A stretch of DNA of 64,000 bases from Trematomus loennbergii (GCA_012861695.1 JAAOOA010000026.1:9642661-9706660), one strand, 5' to 3'. Shown: positions 12,700-25,733, counted from the first letter of the stretch. Notes: a model not told the origin generated them from the sequence alone. Program-made: numbers and translations.

Positions 12700-14874
12700 T
12701 AGATGCATCACAATGTCATGTTAAGCTTGAAGGGCATGGATTCAGATCAAAGCCAAAATGTGCAATAAATGACACATTGATTGTGAACCACTAACGATGC
12801 AACAATCTGTGCCAATGCAAACACACGCAGGCAGATACATGCTCTTTATCACCCTCTCTCTCACACACACACACCTATTGTGAAGAACTATGACTGAGAA
12901 GGAGAGTGTCGCTAAAGATCAAACGGCTCCAAATACATCACTAAACAGATGCAATTTAGGGGGGTTATGTGTAATTTAAGGATACTTTTACTGTGCATTT
13001 TCATTTTATGTGACTTTTTACTACATTTCAGAAAGCAATATTCTACTTTTTGCTTTACATCCCTTTTTACAGTTTACCTCCACACATTTCTTATAAGAGT
13101 ATAACAATCTTTTGAAAAGACGGTTGCATTTAACAACCGGATTCTCGGTGGAGTGCAAACCCCTCAAATCGAAGCATATTCTAAGAAACAGTGAAAAGGT
13201 CGCATCGCTTTGATGAAGGCTCCATGCTAAGCATATTTCTGTTGTGATCTGAACCACAAAAGAAATGAAATGCAAGTATTTCGTCCTGCTTGACTTGGAA
13301 AACTGGGATCTGCTACCTTTACACTTATTATGAATCTGGTATTAAAAAAGTGTTGATTTGTCAGCAGTTTAACCAGCTGAGCCTTTAAGCTGTATCCATG
13401 TTAATGCTAGCAACACAAATATCATACAAAATGTAAAGGGTGATACAAAAAACTTGTATATCAAGTAACTGCATAATAATTACATTCCACCCATAAATAA
13501 TGATGAAATGACCTTTACTTACATCTTGTAGTATTGTATTTACATAAATTCCCTTCAGACTATATTTTCTCTGCCATGAATACAAATGTGCCATTCTCAG
13601 TGTTTGTGCACTGGAGGCTTCACATTATTCCCTGCACTTGTGTAAGTCGCATATTTATAACACAGATTTAAATACTCAGAGAATGAAATTAACATAAAAG
13701 GAAACAGTCGCTGGAAACACACAGAAGTAACAAAACATAAACAAAATCACACAAAGGTGAAAAAAGTGTATTTCTGAAATTAATTTAGAGCAGGCAGGGT
13801 TTGCGTCCCTGATCCCCTTCAGGCAGGTTGCTCATTTTAAACATGGTTTGCCTCCAAACAAGCTGTGACGTAACACAATCTGGCTGTTTGTCTTAAGTTT
13901 AGCAGAGAAACACTTTATCCTTAGACAAAGCTGAAGAGAGCCTTCTAGTGTCAAACTGCACATAAATCATTCTGCAGTTCGAATGTCAAACATCCAAGAG
14001 GAGTAACACCTTTTTAAACAGAGGGGGACTTTTGAGGATGTGAGTGCTTTTTCCAGCACTATCTAAAAATACAAAAAGAAATGTGTATTATTAAACCCTC
14101 ATTTAAGGCTTTTACCAGCAGCATTCACTCCTGAGCTAACTGTAACTAACGCCATAGCAACACCAATAGATATCCTTATTTCCCTCCACTGATGACCTTG
14201 TCCATTCTCTGCCATTTAAATAAACACATTCACGCCGACGTCGCTTCCGATCTCGCTCCTATTCAATATCTGCGCGGCTCCTCTGTGTTGCTCTGTGGAT
14301 GATTCACCCACCCCTCACCGGAGGCTCATTGTGAACTTCAGAACACATCAGACGTCAGACACAGGGGCCGTCAGCTCTCATAATGTCAGACCACTATAGT
14401 GAGCACGGGCATGAGATCTATATCTCCCCCTGTATCCTTCTCCTCACCCCTTTCTCACTCACACACATTTTACTTTACATTACACAATCCTCACTGACAT
14501 CTCAGGACAGAATTCCAATGAATAGCTGAGGATGTTTTCCTTGAACCACACACAGATTCTACATTTAAACTAATGTATGGACGGGAAGCTCATTCCAAGA
14601 GAAAAACTCATAATTACTTTTGCTTTATTATGAAGATTTTGAGGTCAAATATAATCCTGTTTCATCCACTGCCATGAGTGTGTGAAATGAGCGGAGAGAT
14701 GTACAGTAGGAGGGGGAAGGACGAGAAAGGATAAAATGACAAGCTGTGAAGCGTTCATCATCAATCTGACATTTGTTCTTTTGTTATTGTACGGAAAACG
14801 TTCCTTTCTTTTCAATTGCAAAGTGGTAACCTTGGCACGGTCAAACGTTGTCTGAAAGCAACCGGGTTCACTTT

Positions 14875-14920
<46 letters not shown>

Positions 14921-14943
14921 GTGTGTGTGTGTGTGTGTGTGTG

Positions 14944-14995
<52 letters not shown>

Positions 14996-17900
14996 TGTGT
15001 GGTGTTTCTCAGAGGCCATCAAGGCGATGAAAGAAAATACAAAGCACACATGCGTCATCTGCTTGTGCTTGGGTTAAGACGTCACAGTTTTATCCTACCG
15101 TTGATTAATTTAGCTGAAATATTGAGCGTTCATGCTAGATTATTCTGGAAATTCAAAGCCATTTCAGATAGTTCAAAACTGTTTAATTGGTCTGGTTAAA
15201 CGTCTAATGCGTCATCAGCTGAAAAATATTGACATTGCCTCATTTGAGTCAATTAAACCCCTGTTGTTTCTCCTCTGACTCATTTATCCCCTGTCCTCTG
15301 TCTCTCACTGATTTCCCCTTTCAGCCTCAGGTCTACATGAATATTTAGCATCACCACGCACACGCATGTGCTTCAAACTGCATCCCGTGCCGTTGAGTAG
15401 GTTTTTACATTTCACTGCCTAATCCTCATCTCAAAAAAGGGATTTAACCAAAGAGAGAATGTTCTGCCTCCTCCTTTGCCAGCGCAGATATAAAAATATC
15501 CAACTGTGTCTAAAAATAGCCTCGTATACTCTAGACATACTGCAGGCATATGCTGTGATGAATATGATGATTTCCTTCCCTCTCATTTCCACCCAGCTCT
15601 TTCTCCTTATTCCTCTCATTTTGTATTTTTGTTGTTTTGCATGCCTCCTCTTTTTTCACTTCTCAAACATCATCAAGGTCAGTGTGACCCCGGAGGAGAG
15701 AGGAGGAGATGTTTTATAAAAGGCAAAAAGAGGAAGAACGGGAATAAAAGACAGGAAATGTCATTGGGCGAGACGACTAAAAGGGAAACCAGGAGATGAA
15801 GTGAAGGGCCAATTTGTTTTTGAAGGTCTTTGCTCACATTGTCTTCTGACCCGTCTAGTGGGAGCAGGGAAGTTAGGAGTGTTTGCCTTACATAACAATC
15901 ATCAGGTCTGCCAGCACTTCTATTTATTCTTTGTCCTCCTTCTGATTTACTCACTTCCTTCCCTTTCTTCCCCTGCCCTCTCACTCATCCTGTCTCACTG
16001 ATGTGACACACAGTGGACCATTAATCCCTCTTTCACTCACACACACTCACACACTCTGTATTCAGACCTCTTAGAGCGAGCAGTGCTTGCACCCTCTGCT
16101 GGATACAACACAATCTTTCATCTATATTTCATTTGAAAAGAAAATCATCTCCTCACTAATAGACCTAGATAACAAACCTCTTGCAATAGCTGGTCTGAAC
16201 CACATTTACAAATTCCTAATGAGTTTTTTTTTTTGTATCTATGCAAGGTCACTGAAGGGCACACAAGCTGAGGGATGTGGTGATTGTGAGGAAATCTTAA
16301 AATAGAAATGGATATTCTACAGGGACAAAAAAAAGTGCTTATGCTCTGTCCTTAGTCAAGGTGTGTTATATAACCTGGAACGCTTGAATGTGCAGAAAGA
16401 ATATGGTTTTGTATTTGCTTTAAATATATGCATTTTGTAAAATAAGAGTGTGTTATCTAATGAAACCTTGCATCACAACCTATCTGTAACAGTGTTGCTG
16501 CAAAAGGCATTCAAGCAGCTAACCACATCTCACGTTTGTCCTTATTCCAACCCCTACACTATAGCCTCTCTGGTAATCATGATTCACCTTGTGAATATCA
16601 AAGTGCGCAGTATAAATTGGTAGCTTGGAAAAACATGCGCACCCGAAGGTAACTTGATCTTTTATTCAACCGTTCCTTAAATGTCAGGTGGCATGCTTGC
16701 CAAAGGATTTGAATATTTTTACCAAGGCAAACAAAAAAAAGCCACTCTGCCCTCCTCCAGTCTCTCGTATTCAGGTCTTGACGGGCTATTTTTAGCGCCT
16801 TCCACTGGGAGCGAATGAGTTCTGTTGGGGTTGTATGCAGATCTTGATGTTACGCAAGAAGAACATTTGAAATAAACAATTGTAGTGTGTAATATTTCAC
16901 CATTCTTTCTACGTAGTGCTGCCAGATCTATTCAAGGAGCCTTAAGGGCATGTATTATGACTGTGGGGTCACTCAAAGAAAACAGCTTGGTGTCAGATGC
17001 TAAGTGGGTGCAAAAATAACTGTCTCTTCCATCATTTTCTTTCTTTGACCATTTTTTGTTCTCTCTTTCAGACAAACATTTATGCACTACTGAGTGCACA
17101 GTCAACTCACAAATCTATCTCGACAGCTGATATGACTTATCTTCACATGACAGAAAACCTAACTCCTACCCTTTGAAGAAATAATGATTCAGCCCCAAGA
17201 TATGCATTCATCATCGCTGAGCAGCTAAACTTTTTGATGTTTTTAATGTGAAATACAACTGAGTAATCCTCTAGGTAGATTCCCATCTCTAAAAATCTTT
17301 CATAGCTACCAATTAAACTATTCAAAGATATAAGGGATGGCTTACTGTTGCTTGAAATTGAGTGGAAAATAATGGAGATAATAAACAGGAACATATTAGG
17401 TGCCATTTCCACCCAAATCAGCAGCTCTAGAGATTTTATATAGTACGTCACTGCATGGATTTTGCCTCACTGGAACCCCTAAGACTGATTGAAGCTCTGG
17501 CCTGGATTGAGAGGAGTTATTTCTGGAACACATTAGCGTTCGGGGAGGTAATTGTCTCCTCTCCAGCTTTTTTGATCCTCAACGCAGAGAGAAGGATTTC
17601 AATGAAACAAGAAAAGAGAAGGGGGAGAATAGACAACCCTGCTGTACTGTATAAGTGCACGATGTCGGAGTCACAGGAGAAGAAGTGAGGAGGAGACGGG
17701 TGTATTAGTGGACAGGTGATGCGGGGAAGAAGAGAGGCACAGTTTATCTGCTGCTGACCCTCACTCACCAACGTTAGTTAAAATGTCTTAAGTGAAGATT
17801 ATATTTCAGTGTTTACATTTGACTTACCTGTCATTATTGTGTCTTTTTGTGCATGACAAGCTCTCATCACTGAAAAGTGTTCCACACTGAGGGAAAGTTG

Positions 17901-19267
17901 ATCCCCCTGCTGTTATCAGGTGACAGGCACAATGAAAGCGGCTGTATTCAAATTGGGACGCATGAGAGACTGCAGCCCCCCCAGCTGTGAAACTGATGGA
18001 TACCAGATACATACAGGAGTAATATTGACTGGATGCATGCATCAATTTTTTATTTGCTCAACTGGGGTGACTGGAGGTTCGGTCACACATGGCTCCCAGC
18101 TTCACCTCACATGTGACCCTCCACCTGCCGTCAGCCCTGGAGTTTCTTATAAACATCAACAAACAGATATTTGCCAATAATAAAGTACATCAAAATGTCC
18201 CTTTGCCTAAAAAACACCTTGCCTTTGTTATACTGGGATCTGTGTGAAGATATTGGACTGTATTAGTCCCTATCCTATCATTTTGATAAGGATTTATACA
18301 CATTATATTAGCTATTTTATTTTATCATCCCGCACCTATGGCTCAAATAAATCCGTGCTTATCTAGGCTTATCACAAACTTTCAATGTGTTATCCCTCCC
18401 CCCCAAAAGGGACTAGATAAATGAAAAAGTTCTTATTTTTAAACAAAAGTTATCCAAATTAAGCTTTAGTGTCTCCTTAATTGTGAGTCAGTTCCCATCA
18501 AATGCTGCTGTTTCCAAATGTGGCTCCTCATTATGTAACACAATGAGCTTTCAGTAATAAATTAACTTGACTCCCATTTCAACAAACAAACGTATTCTTA
18601 TGCACATGTTTAAGAAAGTTTCTCCTCTTACCTGCCCAAAGACTGACTTCACTATGGGATGGAGGACGGAGTCAGACGCGGTTATGCTGACTCTCTTGGA
18701 TGTGCGGCTGGACTTCGCAGGTGCTCTGGTCGCAGGTGGGTCGGAGCTGAGGCTGGAGGAAGACCCGGTGATCACCCTCTCTCTGGGCTCGAAGAAGAAA
18801 TCCGCATCGTCCTGTCCTTTTGGGTAAGACGGAACCGGAGAGGTCCTCCTGTCCTGCGGGGAGCCGTGCTGGAGCTGCGCTGCGGGAGGCGGCTCACCTC
18901 GGGAGGAGTCGTGAGGATGATGCCTGGTCCTGGTGGACTTGCTGCGCTCTTTCTGGAGCCGGCTCGCCCTGTGCCTCGCTTCCTCCTGAGCGTACCCTTC
19001 ATCCTGGAGGCTCGCCTGCCGGTGAGAGTGGCTCTTCTGCCCCCGGTGGTCTCCTCCACTTCGAGACACCTCTGCGTGTCTCGGTTGGCAGAGAGGTCTC
19101 CGCGCACTCTCGCAGTCCTCGGTCCAGGCTCCATCCTCTCCCCCGGTGGGGTGGTGCTGGACGCGGTGCTGGTTCCGGTGATCCTGCGGACCCGATTTAC
19201 GGTTGTGCCCCCCCGAGGATTTCAGCAGGGAAGTAGTGGACTCGCTTTTGGGGAAAGAAGAACTCAT
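5354..19267 (-). CDS. cabp1: Calcium-binding protein 1 / caldendrin, multi-exon, alternative first exons
   Basis: Neuronal calmodulin-like Ca2+ sensor; family members modulate voltage-gated Ca2+ channels and IP3 receptors. Exons on the minus strand: 19267-18632 (caldendrin start), optional 11567-11535 (short start) and about 8996-8838 (long-form exon), then the common core 8008-7978, 7875-7732, 7137-7028, 6613-6539, 6445-6373 and 5379-5354 (stop TGA). Core phases 0-1-1-0-0-1 join without a break. The caldendrin form is 364 aa, close to the mammalian length. EF1 loop is at about residues 232-243 ([12 protein letters not shown]), EF3 at 309-320 ([12 protein letters not shown]) and EF4 at 346-357 ([12 protein letters not shown]). 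EF2 is degenerate ([12 protein letters not shown]), as is normal for CaBPs. The C-terminus is FVRMMSR. All core introns are GT-AG. Family assignment is very secure; the cabp1a or cabp1b ohnolog cannot be told from sequence alone. Confidence 0.95.
5810..5945. repeat. Dispersed repeat, partner of 10328-10470
   Basis: Shares blocks such as CAGACATAGCACC, TTTACAGT and CACCTATATGCATA in the same order and orientation with 10328-10470. It lies in the last cabp1 intron. Unknown family. Confidence 0.55.
7306..7709. mobile_element. MITE-like element with 30-bp terminal inverted repeats
   Basis: The left end 7306-7335 and the reverse complement of the right end 7680-7709 agree at 28 of 30 positions (core CTCTATCGAAATCAGTCG). 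Internal sequence is AT-rich and non-coding. The right end is only about 22 bp from the donor of the cabp1 EF1 exon (7732). No clear target duplication was resolved because the ends are themselves palindromic (CACATATGTG). Confidence 0.7.
8838..9003 (-). CDS. cabp1: cabp1 long-isoform cassette exon
   Basis: Encodes [12 protein letters not shown]...[30 protein letters not shown], matching the CaBP1-long specific segment. The 3' end uses donor GCT|gtacgt, phase 0, which joins the DREL exon cleanly. The 5' end is uncertain. The best-looking acceptor (polypyrimidine run then ccccag) would start the exon at 9003 but gives the wrong phase after [11 protein letters not shown]. The phase-0 acceptor accaag|AAG would start it at 8996. 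Coding identity is secure; the exact 5' boundary is not. Confidence 0.75.
9004..11534. other. cabp1 intron between short-form start and long-form exon
   Basis: No further exon recognised. Contains the dispersed repeat at 10328-10470; otherwise single-copy-looking AT-rich sequence. Confidence 0.5.
10328..10470. repeat. Dispersed repeat, partner of 5810-5945
   Basis: Second copy of the roughly 135-bp sequence, also inside a cabp1 intron and in the same orientation. It could be an ancient duplication within the gene or a transposon fragment. Confidence 0.55.
11535..11567 (-). CDS. cabp1: cabp1 alternative first coding exon (short/long CaBP1 isoforms)
   Basis: Eleven codons, [11 protein letters not shown], followed by donor AAG|gtaagc in phase 0. 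The MGN start with basic residues downstream matches the N-myristoylated start of CaBP1 isoforms, as opposed to caldendrin. Joined directly to the exon at 8008 (phase 0) it gives a short CaBP1 of 163 aa. It implies a second promoter inside the gene, about 7 kb downstream of the caldendrin exon. Too short for routine ORF calling; found by position and family motif. Confidence 0.8.
12020..12170. repeat. (CT)n microsatellite
   Basis: About 150 bp of CT/CTC-rich DNA (GA on the cabp1 strand), 450-600 bp upstream of the short cabp1 first exon. Confidence 0.9.
12271..12410. repeat. (AC)n microsatellite, interrupted
   Basis: Two AC tracts separated by a GCACGCACCACGCACGC interruption. Produces a spurious His-Thr frame. 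Confidence 0.95.
12533..12694. repeat. (AC)n microsatellite, second block
   Basis: Interrupted AC repeat with several CCA and CAA slips, then a pure tract to about 12692. With the two preceding blocks it forms a 675-bp low-complexity cluster. Confidence 0.95.
12700..14870. other. cabp1 intron, nothing recognised
   Basis: AT-rich, no exon or transposon end identified. Short minus-strand frames here show no family features. Confidence 0.45.
14876..15003. repeat. (GT)n microsatellite
   Basis: About 128 bp of GT with single-base slips, within the large cabp1 intron. Confidence 0.95.
15004..18631. other. cabp1 intron, nothing recognised
   Basis: Several 60-100 codon frames occur but none has a recognisable domain, flanking splice signals in phase, or homology to a known family that I can see. 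Confidence 0.45.
18632..19267 (-). CDS. cabp1: cabp1 first coding exon, caldendrin-specific N-terminus
   Basis: 212 codons ending at donor CAG|gtaaga, phase 0, which fits the DREL exon at 8008. The N-terminus [18 protein letters not shown] resembles the conserved caldendrin start. The rest is a low-complexity, Ser/Arg/His/Pro-rich basic region without a fold I recognise, ending in a conserved-looking VKSVFGQ junction. An in-frame ATG 26 codons upstream (19345) exists, but the conserved block begins at 19267, so I prefer that start. The exon lies in a GC- and CpG-rich stretch unlike its AT-rich surroundings. It is about 10.6 kb from the next core exon. Confidence 0.88.
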
Positions 19268-19340
19268 CGTGCGCTTCCTCTCGCTGAGTGAAGCTTCTGC
19301 AGGCTGGGGGGCGCGTGAAAGAAAAAGAAGGCAGTCCTTC
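18650..19340. promoter_or_regulatory. CpG-rich island over the caldendrin first exon
   Basis: About 700 bp of visibly GC-rich, CpG-dense DNA in an otherwise AT-rich region, coincident with the cabp1 caldendrin first coding exon and its immediate upstream side. It probably marks the principal promoter. It also creates long spurious open frames on the plus strand, antisense to the real exon. No TATA box was identified. Confidence 0.5.
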
Positions 19341-19344
19341 GCCA

Positions 19345-22300
19345 CGTGCAGGTGTTCAGCATCAGTCAGTTGGACTTGGCTCTAATCTACAAACCCGAGC
19401 ATCACTGCAGTCCACAGGAGGGAGAGGAAGTGCATGTGAAACAGTGACGCTCCGCAGGGCTCAGACCATTTTGGATGACACGCGCCAAATTCATATAGGA
19501 CTCACGTCACTGCAAACTATTTCCCTCACTACTAGCCTTTTGGATTTATCTAAGGTTGACTGCATTGATTTACTGTAGAAGCCCCTTGTCAGCGTTTCTG
19601 TTCATTAAAGTGTTCACAAAACACAATAACTAACCATCATCAATGGACCAATGAGACAAACAGACTTCACTATACATTAAACTACTGTGGACTGTGGAAC
19701 TAAAAGACAAACAAAGGGTTAAAAAGGTTTTAGAAAAAAGATGACTTGTAGGTTAACAAGGAATTTGTCTTGGTGTGTTTGGTCCATACATAACAATAAA
19801 TACATGAAAATAACAGTGATAAAAAAAACTATTGGGAAAACTTTTTTCTTTTTTTGTAAAGGGGTGGTAGGACATCAGCATTTTGGTACTAAATGATTTG
19901 AAAGTTATCATAGCAATAATTACAACAAATTCATAAAACTCACTGTTTCAAGCAGATTCTCCCCAAATATCACACTATAAGTTGTACAGGTCTAATTGTC
20001 AGGGGTCCTAATTAAGGGAACTTTTTTGACTTCAAAGAAAAAGTACACCTTCCCTCTTTCTCTTTTATTTTTGAATGTCATAGACATGACAACAGCATTC
20101 TTAAGTCGACTTCCCTATATTTTCATTGACTTTAAAAAAAAAAATTCATTTATATATACATTTAATACAATAAGCTTTCCAAATGTCATCTATTTGACAG
20201 ACAACATGGTTGGACACAGAAATAATACCAAAGTAAACATGTTGGAATATTTTACCGTGGCTTACTCAAAATAGAAAGTTCAAAAGAAAACAAACACTGA
20301 AAATAAAAGCGTGACCATCTTTGAACCTCATCCCATCTGCACACCTACGGTCATAATTCTCACAGCAGATGTCCGGGGATGCAGGCAGAGTGTGTAATGA
20401 TGTCAAAACATGGAGCCAATTAGTGACTCAAGCTCTCACGAACTGTGTTTCACAGTGCAGAGCTGAGAAATGAACAGATTTTTGCCCTCCTCTCTGGGGA
20501 ATTTTTGTTCTCTGACATCTGTGTCTCCTCTGCTCCAGGGAGAGGCAAAGTATCTTCACTCCATCGCTCCCATCCTCCCCCCTCTTCATCATCGGCCTGC
20601 TTAAACCACTCTACCTTTTTCATCCTTCGTGCATCTCATAAAGTGCTGCTGAGCCATTGTCTCTTTCAGGTGTCTCACTATCCCTTACACTTTAACCAGC
20701 CTCTTATTTATTATGATAACCAGTAATATTCTGTGTTTTTATCTCAACGTTTGGAAACCTTTTTTTTTAGAACTGATAATTACTATAACATGTGAATATT
20801 TTCAAGAACATTTTTTAAATCTCAAGCACTTTCCCTTTATGCTCACCTCCCATCCTCCCGCTCTCCCCTTCTGTAGACATTGGGCTGCAGCAGGGGACAC
20901 AGTACAAGCCTGGGGTGCAATCTGGCCCATTTAAGAGAAAAAAAAGAGAGAATAAAAAACAAATTAGCATCTTTAAAAAACAGCAACATAGAAATAACAA
21001 CATCGTTTTACTCTTTTTGGGCTGATGTCACATTCTATTTTTGCATGTATTCCCCAGTCCAACCCAACACCATCTCACAGTGGGGTCGGATGACCAAACC
21101 ATCTTTTATGGCAAGTGCTGCACATCTGACAGCTGCTGCTCTGTGTTTCCAAACAGCGCAGTCTTGGGAATACTATTTCAGTTCACAGTTCTCTGAAAGA
21201 AAACTAAAAGAGGATTTTAGTGTAGTATTAGTACAACTGTAATATTTTTAAAAAATGGTTAAAATAATGGTGACATTTAAATATTCAATATACATTTGGT
21301 CAGTGGGTATACCGGCTGCTAGTGTGTGTGGTGGTAGCGCTGGACCACATAGCACTGGCTGTTTCTTTTTCAGTCTTCATGTAAAGAATGAATTGACTAA
21401 AACAATCTCAGTTTAGGGGGTCCCCTAACTCACGTATTATTCAACTCAATCATCTCTTCATAAGAAGGTAAGAAGATGACTTTGACCTGAGATTGTCAAG
21501 GTGAACAAAATATGTTTTGCGCATACCAAAATATTGAATTCTAACAAAAGAAACACCAACCTCTTTGATAAAAGTATAAGCACATACGATATGTGAGTGT
21601 ACATAATGAGTAAGTTGATTACTGATTATCAATTTAAAAAGAGAGTATGGTGTGAAAAACATATATCAAATGGTAATGTGTTCATTTCTGTAGCACATTC
21701 TATGTCAAAGAAGAAAGTAGAAAAATCAAACAAAGCTGACGTGAAAACAATTAATGTTTCGCTGACTAACCGTGTCCCTGATCCCACCTTGCAGCCTTAT
21801 TAACCTCGTCCCCTGCGGAGTTATAGGATTAAATCAGCAGGGCGAATAATTAACAACATAGCAGCTCTGTGCCTACAAGGTGAAGAAAGAGCTCCATCAA
21901 CTGAATCATCAAAACATTTTGCAAACTCATCTAATCACCCTTTCTGTTGGATGTAATGTTCAAAATGTTTTAAGAAAATGTAAATGTTCAGATAGCAGCC
22001 TTTTGGTCATCAATAGACTGACATGATGAAGAACTGAATGATCCATTAAACCACATCACAATGCATTTATTAATCAAATGTTTATTCATTCATCATAACT
22101 CTCTTACATTAAAAAATGAATTAGTTGTTATTTAGTTTCTAGACCATCATGTGGTAGATGCTTAAACAAAGGCGACCACTTTTTCTTGGAGTCTTATGGA
22201 AATATTTCTAAACATTTGAAATGATCACGTGTTGAGCATAGTTTACATAAAACTTCTTATATAATGGGCCCACTTAAATCGTTGTTGTAACCCAACTAAA

Positions 22301-22480
22301 TATAGTTTACACAGTGGCCTGAGAAACAGAACACATTTATATATACAGTAAATATCAAAGATTCAAGAATCTTAACTCTAATCAAGCACAGATGATGTTG
22401 TCAGGCTTGTAAGAAAAGTAACAAACAACCTTCTGATGTACATATTAAAACAATCAAAGTGTCCCTCATCACTGTGCAAC
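19345..22480. other. Intergenic, nothing recognised
   Basis: Upstream flank of cabp1. AT-rich with scattered short frames; no exon with credible splice sites found. Confidence 0.4.
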
Positions 22481-22484
22481 ATTT

Positions 22485-22640
22485 TCAATCCAATCCAACT
22501 TTATTTATATAGCACATTTAAAAACAGAGTTGACCAAAGTGTATAAAAAGCAGCATAATTACATTTAGACAAAACCGATAGGACAAAAAAACAAATGTAA
22601 AAGCACGAGACAATAAAACCATACTTATAACCACAGACTG
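22485..22640. mobile_element. LINE 3'-tail fragment
   Basis: Begins TCAATCCAATCCAACTTTAT then TTATATAGCACATTTAAAAACA, a sequence type widespread in teleost genomes as the truncated 3' end of non-LTR retrotransposons. No open reading frame remains. Confidence 0.5.
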
Positions 22641-25413
22641 AAAAACTCTCATACACGATGTAAAAACATTTGAAAACACAACAAAATAGAAACCCCCAAT
22701 TTAGAAAACTGATACGTCTTATACGTGGTCTGCAAAAGCACGGGAGAACAAGTAGGTCTTGTCATTTAAGATGTATAAAATGTCAGGCAGGTATGGTTTT
22801 TCAGTAATATAGTTATCTTGGTCCCACAGAAACAGGTTATTTAGTCTATTCTGCCTCATTTATGCTTTCCACCAATCTCTGGTTTCCTATAAGCATGCTC
22901 CTGCTGTCTCCCCTCTCTTTCCCAAAAGAACAGTCCAATCTCAGAGCACTTTTTAGCAGTTTACCTGACAGCACTGATGTCATGCAGCGTTTAGAGTCAC
23001 TTGAGAGCTCATTGGACACATTAAACAACAAACAACTGTCAAAAACCCAGCACCCTTGTTCTTCAAATAGCTTTTTTAATGAGTGGGTATAGGGACATTA
23101 TGATGTGTTCATGTCCTTATTTCCAATCAGCCACAGCTGTATGAGGGAGGCATTAATGCCTTTGAGCTTAAACTGCTTAATTTCCACCCACTCCAATAAT
23201 GGTTTCATCACAGTAAATGTAGGGCTGTAAAAACTGTTACCAGACCCAGCAGGAGGGTCTCACTTTGAATGTGGTGGATAAAGAGAGAGGAGAATAAAGA
23301 GTACTGCAACTTACTAATGAATTTAAAGGTGTTCTTCATGAAGAACAAAGACACCAAATGCAGCTGCAATTCAAAGCACAATGTTTACATCTGTGGTAAG
23401 TTCATGGACATATTGAGCACAATGATGTTCACAAAATATATGAACAAGAAAGAGCTATGTGCAAAATATATACCAATCAATGTATCTAACTTTATATACT
23501 AATGGATTCAAATCTGAAATTTGCACGAAAATGTAATCAATATTTTAATATCATTTTTGTTTTATGGTTTTAGTTTTAAGCATTAGCTATACATGTAGCG
23601 TAACAACACAAAGTTACATAGATGACATGCACTGAAGATGTATGTTTTGGAATGATGCATTATTTATGAAATCAGTATTCCAAAGGATCTTGAATGTACT
23701 CGTCAATCTTTATCCAGCGGCCCTCATTTTCCTCTCAGGAGTGACTATTTACGCCTCACAGAAAGAAAAGGGTCCCTCCATCCAAATTACACATAACAAA
23801 GAAGAGTGGCTGTTGTGGTTCATGAATAATTCTCCTGAAGAGCAAAAAGGTTAAAAGCTGCAAAAACAATGAAACATTTCTGCAACAGTGCTGTAGGCAT
23901 TCATAACCTTTTATATTGAAAAGAATAGGTCAGTTGGCTGAGACCCGAACACAACAAAAACTCACACTAACATGTATTTTGTGGCTATATTTTCTATTGA
24001 AACAGGTCTTACAAAAAGGTCAATAGTCACTCATCAATATCCACAAATGCTATGTGTCAATTATACACAGATGTAACGGTGTTTTTTACCCAAAGAGAAA
24101 GACATGCATATGGTTTTGTTTAAATGCTTTAACTTCTGTATGTGTCAAATGTTGGAAAAGAGTTTCTATGGAAGCCCAAGATTGAATTATGACCCTTAAC
24201 CAGTCTTACAAAATAAAGGAAAATGGTATAAAAATGATTGTTTTGTAAGCTTAAGAGTACATGTGGGTCAAAAGGGTCATCAGGAGGTGGGCGTCATCTC
24301 AATACCTGGTGCTTGTTGAGTTGGGATTACAGCAAATATTCATAAAGTCCCATCATGCATGGTCCATGAACCATCCACCATCTCTGCAGCACCCACAGAC
24401 TAAACAAAATCAAAAAGAGGTCTATAATGTCCATTTTATGCTAAACACTGAAAGTCAAACAAACAAGGAGAAATAATAACCCTCAGCTATCTTATTTTTG
24501 GCAAGGAAAAAAACAAATACTCATATTATCTTCCACAACTTGTAAGGCTAACATGTCTGGCTAACTAGCATGCCTAATGAGCAACACACTGATCTAGTGC
24601 ATGCTGCCTGGGCCCAATATAACAAAACAATGTTGTACAGACACCTCAGCTTGTCAATCAACAAACCACACACTTATGTCAAACAACATTAGCATACACT
24701 TTTGTTTTCACAATTAGCCAACAACATGCAGGTACATGTTGGTCCAACAGCCTGCCAGGCTAGCATTTAGTCATCAGCAGCATGCCACTCAATCCACCAA
24801 ACAAATCAGGCAGACATCTCATCATAGCAAGCAACACACCAAACATGCTTCTGACTATAACATTTTTTTTTTTACAAAAACACAAGATCAGGTCTTAGAT
24901 AAGTGACAGTTGTCTCCTTGGGGAAATCATGGCTGTTCAAAATGACCTTTTTCCTTTTTTTTTATAATATATTCTCTTGTTTTCGTTTAGCTTTCAATGA
25001 GTGAATTGCCAAATACACTTTCATGTCTTTAAATGTAACACCCATATTAAAGACTTGTTTTAAACCCTTTCAAAAATAAATACTATGTCCCAACACACTC
25101 ACTGGCCCTGATTTTCCAGTTCCCTATGTGCAGGCTCGGTACAAGTTTCCCATTTGAAAGATATACCTGTTCTGCAATGTCCCCATGTCTGCCTGAGACT
25201 GATAGTCTGTCTCCCTTGGGTTTTACTTCCTCCACTATACTGCTATATCCCTAGACCCTGAAAGTAAACTCCAGTCTTAATCTCCTTTGTTAAACTAATA
25301 GTGTGGAGAAATCCCTTTCACCACACTCCTTTCTAACTGAATGAGGTAGGAATTAAACGTACCAAAGAAGATACCAGACATATAAACTGGTGAGGATTTC
25401 TCATTGGTGATCA
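22641..25413. other. Intergenic, nothing recognised
   Basis: No gene supported. Short frames at 22862-23092 and 23642-23854 lack family features. Confidence 0.4.
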
Positions 25414-25733
25414 CAGTAGCCCAGTGGCGGTTCTACGGGGTGGCACGGGGTGGCAGCTGCCACCTCAGAAAAATGCCTTGCCACCCTAGTTGCCACCCCA
25501 GTTGGCAGCTTTGTTTTGAAAGAAAAGTTGTGGCTCATCGGACATTTATGAGAGAAAATCTCTAATGTCCGAGTGCAAGTGAATGCAGCACAAGACGCAA
25601 GCCTTGTAACCCCTCCCCCGGCCCTGGCGCGAGCGTGGAAATATGATTGGCGGCGATTTCATTTCGGGACGGCGCAAAACGAGAAGAATTCGGACCCAAG
25701 TAGACGCAAGGAATGAGGTATTTGCGGTCTACA

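Noticed and set aside
11946..12794. 282-codon plus-strand frame
   Set aside because: It runs across CT and AC microsatellites and is mostly His-Thr and Leu-Ser repeats. Dinucleotide repeats with no stop in a frame give such ORFs.
14816..15199. 127-codon Val-Cys frame
   Set aside because: Microsatellite artefact inside a cabp1 intron.
15459..15799. Overlapping 86- and 97-codon frames
   Set aside because: No family features and no credible splice context; intronic sequence of cabp1.
18659..19291. 210-codon plus-strand frame
   Set aside because: It is antisense to the caldendrin exon, whose minus-strand frame has family homology and a correct donor. High GC explains the open shadow frames.
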